Origin: Streptomyces sp. ISL-96
GTDB lineage: Bacteria; Actinomycetota; Actinomycetes; Streptomycetales; Streptomycetaceae
Assembly: GCF_018614035.1 (NCBI RefSeq)
Contig: NZ_JAGGPA010000080.1
Coordinates: 1-64,000, forward strand
Length of the DNA stretch: 64,000 nt
Reading direction: 5' to 3'
Shown: positions 59,748 to 64,000 of the stretch, piece by piece
Position numbering within the stretch: position 1 is the first letter of the stretch
Layout of the letters: every line of letters starts with the position of its first letter
The notes under the pieces: model-generated
Told to the model about the DNA's origin: nothing
Database searches by the model: none
Seen by the model: the letters and a program-made list of their open reading frames with translations, nothing else
Position numbers and translations under genes: made by a program

Positions 59748-61868
59748 TCAGGCCCCGGCGGGATGCTGGGCGCGGCCCACGTCGTACACACCGGGCACCT
59801 CGCGCATCGCGCGCATCAGCGTGGGAAGCAGCGCGGCATCGGGGAGCTGGAGCGTGTACGTGTGCCGCACGCGCTGCTCGCTCGGCGGTTCCACGGTGGC
59901 CGAGACGACCGCCGCGCCCGCGGTGGCGATGGCTTCGGTGAGGTCGGCGAGGAGTCGCGGGCGGCCGAAGGACTCGGCGACGAGGGTGACCCGGCAGTCG
60001 CCCGTGGCCAGCCAGCGCACGCCCACGGGCTCCCGCCCGCGCGCCTGCATCCGGCCCACCGCCGGGCACTCCTCGCGGTGCACGGTGACGACGCCGCCGC
60101 GCACCGCGAAGCCCGTGACGGCGTCGGGCGGTACGGGCGTACAGCAGCCCGCGAATCGTACGGTCGCGTCCGGCAGGTCCACGACGGCGTTCTCGGCGAC
60201 CCGGCGCACCAGCGTGTCGACGCCGGGTGCCGGAGCGGCCGCCCCTCCCCCTGGCCTGGGCTCCGGCGGCCGGCCGGCTCCTCCGGGGGCGGCTGCCTCG
60301 TCCTGCGGATGGGCGGAGAGCCAGCCGCCGATGGCGATCCGTGCGGCGGGTGTACGGGCGTGGTCGAGCCACTCGGGCGAGGGCCCCGAGCCGATGTCGT
60401 GGGCGAGGAGCAGCTGCACCGTGTCGCCGTCGCTGAGCACCGTGCTGAGCGTCGCCAGCCGGCCGTTGACCCGCGCGCCGATGCAACGGTGCGCCGCCTC
60501 GCCGTACTGCGCGTACGCCGCGTCCACGCAACTCGCACCGGCCGGCAGCCCCAGCACGGCGCCGTCCGAGCGGAACACGGTGATCTCACGGTCCTCGGCG
60601 AGATCCGCGCGCAGCGACGTCCAGAAGGTGTCCGGGTCGGGCGTGGCCTCCTGCCACTCCAGCAGCCGGGAGAGCCAGCCCGGCCTCGTGGGGTCGGCGC
60701 GCTCCCCCTCGACGGCGGATTCCGTCCCGTCGGTCGGCGTGTACGGGTTGCCGAGGGCGACGACTCCCGCCTCCGCCACCTTGTGCATCCGGTGCGTACG
60801 GATGAGGATTTCGGCCACCTCGCCGTCCGGACTCGCGACGGCGGTGTGCAGTGACTGGTACAGGTTGAATTTGGGCGCCGCGATGAAGTCCTTGAACTCG
60901 GAGATCACGGGTGTGAAGCAGGTGTGCAGTTCACCCAGTACGCCGTAGCAGTCGGCGTCCTCCGCGACGAGCACCAGCAGCCGTCCGAAGTCCGTGCCGC
61001 GCAGTTCCCCGCGTTTGAGCCTGACCCGGTGTACCGAGACGAAGTGCCGTGGCCTGACGAGGACTTCGGCGGCCAGACCGGCTTCCCGCAGCACCTTCCT
61101 GACCTCCTCCGCGATGACGTTCAGCGGGTCGCCCGCGGTCGCGTCCGCCGCGATCAGGGTGCGCGTGTGCTCGTACTCCTCGGGGTGGAGGATCGCGAAC
61201 ACCAGGTCCTCGAGCTCGGTCTTGAGGGCCTGTACGCCGAGCCGTTCGGCGAGCGGGATCAGGACGTCGCGGGTGACCCTGGCGATCCGGGCCTGCTTCT
61301 CGGGGCGCATCACGGTGAGGGTGCGCATGTTGTGCAGCCGGTCGGCGAGTTTGATCGACATGACCCGCACGTCGTTGCCGGTGGCGACGAGCATCTTGCG
61401 GAAGGTCTCGGGTTCGGCCGCGGCGCCGTAGTCGACCTTCTCCAGTTTCGTCACACCGTCGACGAGGAAGCACACCTCCTCGCCGAACTCCGAGCGCACC
61501 TGGTCGAGCGTCACATCGGTGTCCTCGACGGTGTCGTGCAGGAGCGCCGCGGTCAACGTGGTGGTCTCGGCGCCGAGTTCGGCGAGGATCAGCGTGACGG
61601 CCAGCGGATGCGTGATGTACGGCTCGCCGCTCTTGCGCGTCTGCCCGCGGTGCGACGACTCGGCCAGTACGTACGCCCTGTGCAGGATGGTCAGGTCCGC
61701 GTCGGGATGGTGGGCGCGGTGGGCGTCCGCGACGTGGCCGATGGCGTCGGGCAGCCGGTCGCGGGAGGTGGGGCCGAGCAGTGCGACACGGCCGATCCTG
61801 CGGAGATCGAGCCTGGTGCGGCCAAGCCTGCGACTGGTCGCACCTGGGTTGGCGGCCTCTGCACTCAT
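59748..61868 (-). CDS. rshA: RelA/SpoT homologue (RSH) with degraded synthetase site
   Basis: This 706-aa multidomain RSH protein has an HD hydrolase domain (about 60-215) that keeps RKSGEPYITHP (about 78-88), HDTVED (111-116) and LADRLHNM (174-181). The synthetase domain (about 265-375) still has YQSLHT (337-342), but key positions deviate. The RPKH lysine is Arg (RPRH 272-275), EIQIRT is EILIRT (353-358), and the AHW end is ALG. TGS (about 430-490) and C-terminal ACT (about 630-700) domains are present. By position it corresponds to the second S. coelicolor RSH gene, rshA. It probably favours (p)ppGpp hydrolysis. ATG 61868 follows GGAGG. Confidence 0.9.
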   Translation of the reverse strand: MSAEAANPGATSRRLGRTRLDLRRIGRVALLGPTSRDRLPDAIGHVADAHRAHHPDADLTILHRAYVLAESSHRGQTRKSGEPYITHPLAVTLILAELGAETTTLTAALLHDTVEDTDVTLDQVRSEFGEEVCFLVDGVTKLEKVDYGAAAEPETFRKMLVATGNDVRVMSIKLADRLHNMRTLTVMRPEKQARIARVTRDVLIPLAERLGVQALKTELEDLVFAILHPEEYEHTRTLIAADATAGDPLNVIAEEVRKVLREAGLAAEVLVRPRHFVSVHRVRLKRGELRGTDFGRLLVLVAEDADCYGVLGELHTCFTPVISEFKDFIAAPKFNLYQSLHTAVASPDGEVAEILIRTHRMHKVAEAGVVALGNPYTPTDGTESAVEGERADPTRPGWLSRLLEWQEATPDPDTFWTSLRADLAEDREITVFRSDGAVLGLPAGASCVDAAYAQYGEAAHRCIGARVNGRLATLSTVLSDGDTVQLLLAHDIGSGPSPEWLDHARTPAARIAIGGWLSAHPQDEAAAPGGAGRPPEPRPGGGAAAPAPGVDTLVRRVAENAVVDLPDATVRFAGCCTPVPPDAVTGFAVRGGVVTVHREECPAVGRMQARGREPVGVRWLATGDCRVTLVAESFGRPRLLADLTEAIATAGAAVVSATVEPPSEQRVRHTYTLQLPDAALLPTLMRAMREVPGVYDVGRAQHPAGA

Positions 61869-62034
61869 GGGGCACCTCCGGCAGCGTCGACCGGCGGTGG
61901 ACGGGTGGACCCACGTCCCCGGCCGGTGCTTGATGCTACCGAGCCCACCACGCCCCGCAGTCCCGCTCCCGCTCACCGTGAAACGGATCACCCATTCGAG
62001 CGAAGCTCTATGCGATGCCCGTTTCCTGCCGGCG

Positions 62035-62931
62035 CTACTCGGCCGGAGCGATCCACTGCGGATCGATGGTGCCCTCGGCGACGATCACGGCGGGCCCGGT
62101 CATCTCGACGGCCCCGTCGGGCTGCTCGGTGATCACCAGTCGCCCGCCGGGGAGGTCCACGGTGTACGTCGCGGGCTCTCCGGTGGCGGCGGGATCGGCG
62201 CCGTCCCTGCGGGCCGTCGCTACGGCCACGGCGCACGCGCCCGTACCGCAGGAGCGGGTCTCGCCCGAGCCGCGCTCGTGCACGCGCATCGCGACGTGGC
62301 GCGGGCCGCGGTCGACGACGAACTCGACGTTGACCCCCTGCGGGTAGGCGGAGGCGGGGCCGAAGGACGGGGCGGTGAACAGATCGCCGGCGTGGTCCAG
62401 GTCGTCGACGAAGGCGACGGCGTGCGGATTGCCCATGTTCACATTGCGGGCAGGCCATTCGCGGGTGCCCACAGAGACCGTTACGTCGCCCTCCGGGAGG
62501 ACCGCACGGCCCATGGAGACAGTGATGTCACCGATGTCACCGATGCCGCCGCCGGCCTCGGCCTTGGCGATGTGCACCCGCTTGACGCCGCCACGGGTGG
62601 CGACGGCCAGGTCACCCTCGCCGACGAGGCCCGCGCGCTGGAGGTAGCGGGCGAAGACACGGACGCCGTTGCCGCACATCTCGGCGATCGAGCCGTCGGC
62701 GTTGCGGTAGTCCATGAACCACTCGGCCGCGTCCGCCATCGGCCGGGCCTCAGGGTGCTCGGCGGACCGTACGACATGGAGCAGGCCGTCGCCGCCGATG
62801 CCGGCCCTGCGGTCGCACAGTTTCGCGACGAGGGACGAGGGCAGGTCGATGGTGTTGCCCGGGTCCGGGACGATCACGAAGTCGTTCTCGGTCCCGTGGC
62901 CCTTGAGGAAGGCGATCGGCGAGGTGCTCAC
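62035..62931 (-). CDS. dapF: Diaminopimelate epimerase
   Basis: This 298-aa enzyme converts LL-diaminopimelate to the meso form for lysine and peptidoglycan. The two catalytic cysteines are visible in SIAEMCGNGVRVFARY and SGETRSCGTGACAVA, and FLKGHGTENDFV marks the N-terminus. The GTG at 62931 is used. Streptomycetes put LL-diaminopimelate in their vegetative wall, so the epimerase mainly serves lysine synthesis; this is general knowledge of the genus. Confidence 0.96.
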   Translation of the reverse strand: MSTSPIAFLKGHGTENDFVIVPDPGNTIDLPSSLVAKLCDRRAGIGGDGLLHVVRSAEHPEARPMADAAEWFMDYRNADGSIAEMCGNGVRVFARYLQRAGLVGEGDLAVATRGGVKRVHIAKAEAGGGIGDIGDITVSMGRAVLPEGDVTVSVGTREWPARNVNMGNPHAVAFVDDLDHAGDLFTAPSFGPASAYPQGVNVEFVVDRGPRHVAMRVHERGSGETRSCGTGACAVAVATARRDGADPAATGEPATYTVDLPGGRLVITEQPDGAVEMTGPAVIVAEGTIDPQWIAPAE

Positions 62932-62965
62932 GGCGTCAATCGTACGGGGCGGGTACGACAGCCGG

Positions 62966-63403
62966 TCAGCGGAGGCGGGCCACGCGCCAGACGGCGAGCG
63001 CGACCAGGCCACCGCCCACGACGACGTACAGCGCGATCAGCCGCCAGTCCGGGCGCTTGCCCGACTCCCTGGACGGCAGGCCCGGCCAGGTGTGCCCGAC
63101 GCGGCGGGCGGCCATCATGCCCCAGCCCGCGGCGCAGCAGCTGATCAGCAGTCCCAGCATGGCGACGACCGCTCCGCCGTCGCCGAACTCGAAGGCCAGA
63201 GGGAAGGCGAACATCAGGGAGCCCATGGCGGCGAGTCCCACGATCGGCGCGAGCTGCCAGATCCGCAGGCGCCGCTGCGGGCGCAGCTCGACCTCGACCT
63301 CGGGGCCCGTCCCGGTCCCGGGCGCCCCGTCCTGGTCGTCGGGCCCATCGGGGCTCAAACGGTCCGGTTCGTCCTGTGCTGTGTCACGAGGGCCGGCTTC
63401 CAT
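62966..63403 (-). CDS. Small membrane protein between miaA and dapF
   Basis: This 145-aa protein (start ATG 63403, with GTG 63409 two codons earlier; GGGAGG upstream of both) has an acidic, Pro/Gly-rich N-terminal 45 residues. Three transmembrane helices follow (about 55-75, 80-105, 120-140) separated by a short basic loop. No family is recognised. It lies between miaA and dapF on the same strand, probably in one operon. Confidence 0.8.
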   Translation of the reverse strand: MEAGPRDTAQDEPDRLSPDGPDDQDGAPGTGTGPEVEVELRPQRRLRIWQLAPIVGLAAMGSLMFAFPLAFEFGDGGAVVAMLGLLISCCAAGWGMMAARRVGHTWPGLPSRESGKRPDWRLIALYVVVGGGLVALAVWRVARLR

Positions 63404-63509
63404 CGCCACGCGCCCTCCCAACTTGGACTCACTGGTCGATCGAAGCTTGATGATGGCACGGGCCCGGGCACCCGGATGACGGGCGGAGCGTCCCGATGCC
63501 ATCACGTGA

Positions 63510-64000
63510 TCAGGCTGTAACCGCTCGTTCGACCAACGCCAGCGCCCGATGCGGGAGTTCCGCACGGTCCTGTGCCGCGCCGCTGAGCCAGTGGACCCTC
63601 GGGTCCCGGCGGAACCACGAGTCCTGGCGGCGGGCGAAACGCTTGGTGGCGCGTATGGTCTCGGCGCGCGCTTCTTCCTCGGTGCATTCCCCCGCCAGCG
63701 CGGCCAGTACCTGCTGGTAGCCCAGAGCGCGGGCCGCCGTACGCCCCTCCCGCAGACCCTGCGCTTCCAGGGTGCGCACCTCCTCCACGAGGCCCGCCTC
63801 CCACATGCGGTCGACGCGCAGGGCGATGCGCTCGTCGAGCTCGGGGCGGGCTACGTCGACGCCGATCTGGACCGTGTCGTAGACCGAGTCGGGGCCGGGA
63901 AGGTTGGCCGTGAAAGGCTTCCCGGTGATTTCAATCACTTCGAGCGCGCGGACGATGCGTCGGCCGTTGCTCGGCAGGATCGCGCGCCCCGCGGCGGGGT
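63510..64000 (-). CDS. miaA: tRNA dimethylallyltransferase, partial (N-terminus outside window)
   Basis: The 3' part (about 163 codons) of miaA is present; the frame stays open to the right edge of the window. Typical C-terminal MiaA segments are visible: GRRIVRALEVIEITGKPFT, ERIALRVDRMWEAGLVEEV, ARALGYQQVL and RATKRFARRQDSWFRRDPRVHWL. The enzyme adds a dimethylallyl group to A37 of tRNAs reading UNN codons, including the UUA codon important in Streptomyces development. The Walker A part is beyond the window. Confidence 0.94.
   Translation of the reverse strand, partial: PAAGRAILPSNGRRIVRALEVIEITGKPFTANLPGPDSVYDTVQIGVDVARPELDERIALRVDRMWEAGLVEEVRTLEAQGLREGRTAARALGYQQVLAALAGECTEEEARAETIRATKRFARRQDSWFRRDPRVHWLSGAAQDRAELPHRALALVERAVTA

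Noticed and set aside
56504..59941. 1145-codon plus-strand frame opposite hflX and the M1 peptidase
   Set aside because: Shadow frame; composition follows the complement of hflX and M1 codons, with no domain of its own.
1..64000. Mobile elements, CRISPR arrays, tRNA or rRNA genes
   Set aside because: No transposase, integrase, regularly spaced repeats or tRNA cloverleaf was recognised; the gaps are explained by promoters, terminators and leaders.

Overview
The window is high-GC, about 70 % by eye. It has strong third-position GC bias, frequent GTG starts, GGAGG-type ribosome binding sites and dense hydrophobic or secreted gene products. Gene content and order point to the chromosome core of a Streptomyces species: parC (topoisomerase IV A), parE, the principal sigma factor hrdB, the sporulation regulator whiH, rnhB, nrdJ/nrdR, lexA, hflX, a second RelA/SpoT homologue, dapF and miaA. 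From memory this is the order around hrdB in S. coelicolor. No phage, insertion sequence, CRISPR array, tRNA or rRNA gene was seen.

Layout. 1-5 kb: a GntR regulator, a secreted M23 peptidase behind a cyclic-di-AMP (ydaO-type) riboswitch, and a two-gene M16 peptidase operon. 5-11.3 kb: parC, a COG0523 GTPase, and a DcuS/CitA-type two-component system. 11.3-15.4 kb: a DUF485 protein plus sodium:solute symporter convergent with that system, then a NarL-type two-component system. 15.4-22.2 kb: parE, a 76-aa zinc-ribbon protein, a trypsin-like protease, hrdB and whiH. 22.3-33.1 kb: a fused ABC ATPase-permease, a Nudix/winged-helix (NrtR-like) regulator with an apparently leaderless promoter, a glycogen-debranching-like protein and a DUF4192 protein. 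The same stretch continues with a RecQ helicase fused to a phosphoribosyltransferase-like end, two small proteins that look like degenerate RadC and UvrD fragments, and RNase HII. 33.1-40.6 kb: a TetR/MFS efflux pair with two clear operators, a DUF4173 membrane protein, an ADP-ribosylglycohydrolase/histidine-phosphatase pair, a DUF4937 protein and a TerD protein. 40.6-47.5 kb: the class II ribonucleotide reductase operon nrdR-nrdJ, divergent from lexA, and a DinG-like helicase. 47.5-53.5 kb: an NRPS-independent siderophore operon (aminotransferase, two IucA/IucC synthetases, acetyltransferase). 53.8-56.4 kb: two tandem paralogous lipoprotein serine proteases. 56.4-64 kb: hflX, an M1 peptidase, an RSH enzyme with a degraded synthetase site, dapF, a small membrane protein and the 3' part of miaA.

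Regulation visible in the sequence includes the c-di-AMP riboswitch and paired NrdR boxes 31 bp apart facing an actinobacterial SOS box. It also includes two TetR palindromes and a perfect 24-bp palindrome made of two DnaA-box-like sequences between DUF4192 and recQ. Several long, often bidirectional, terminator hairpins lie between convergent genes. Most of the window is ordinary core genome. The parts that deserve attention are the 27-33 kb block of repair-derived proteins, the siderophore operon without its expected hydroxylase and decarboxylase, and the hydrolase-leaning RSH protein.
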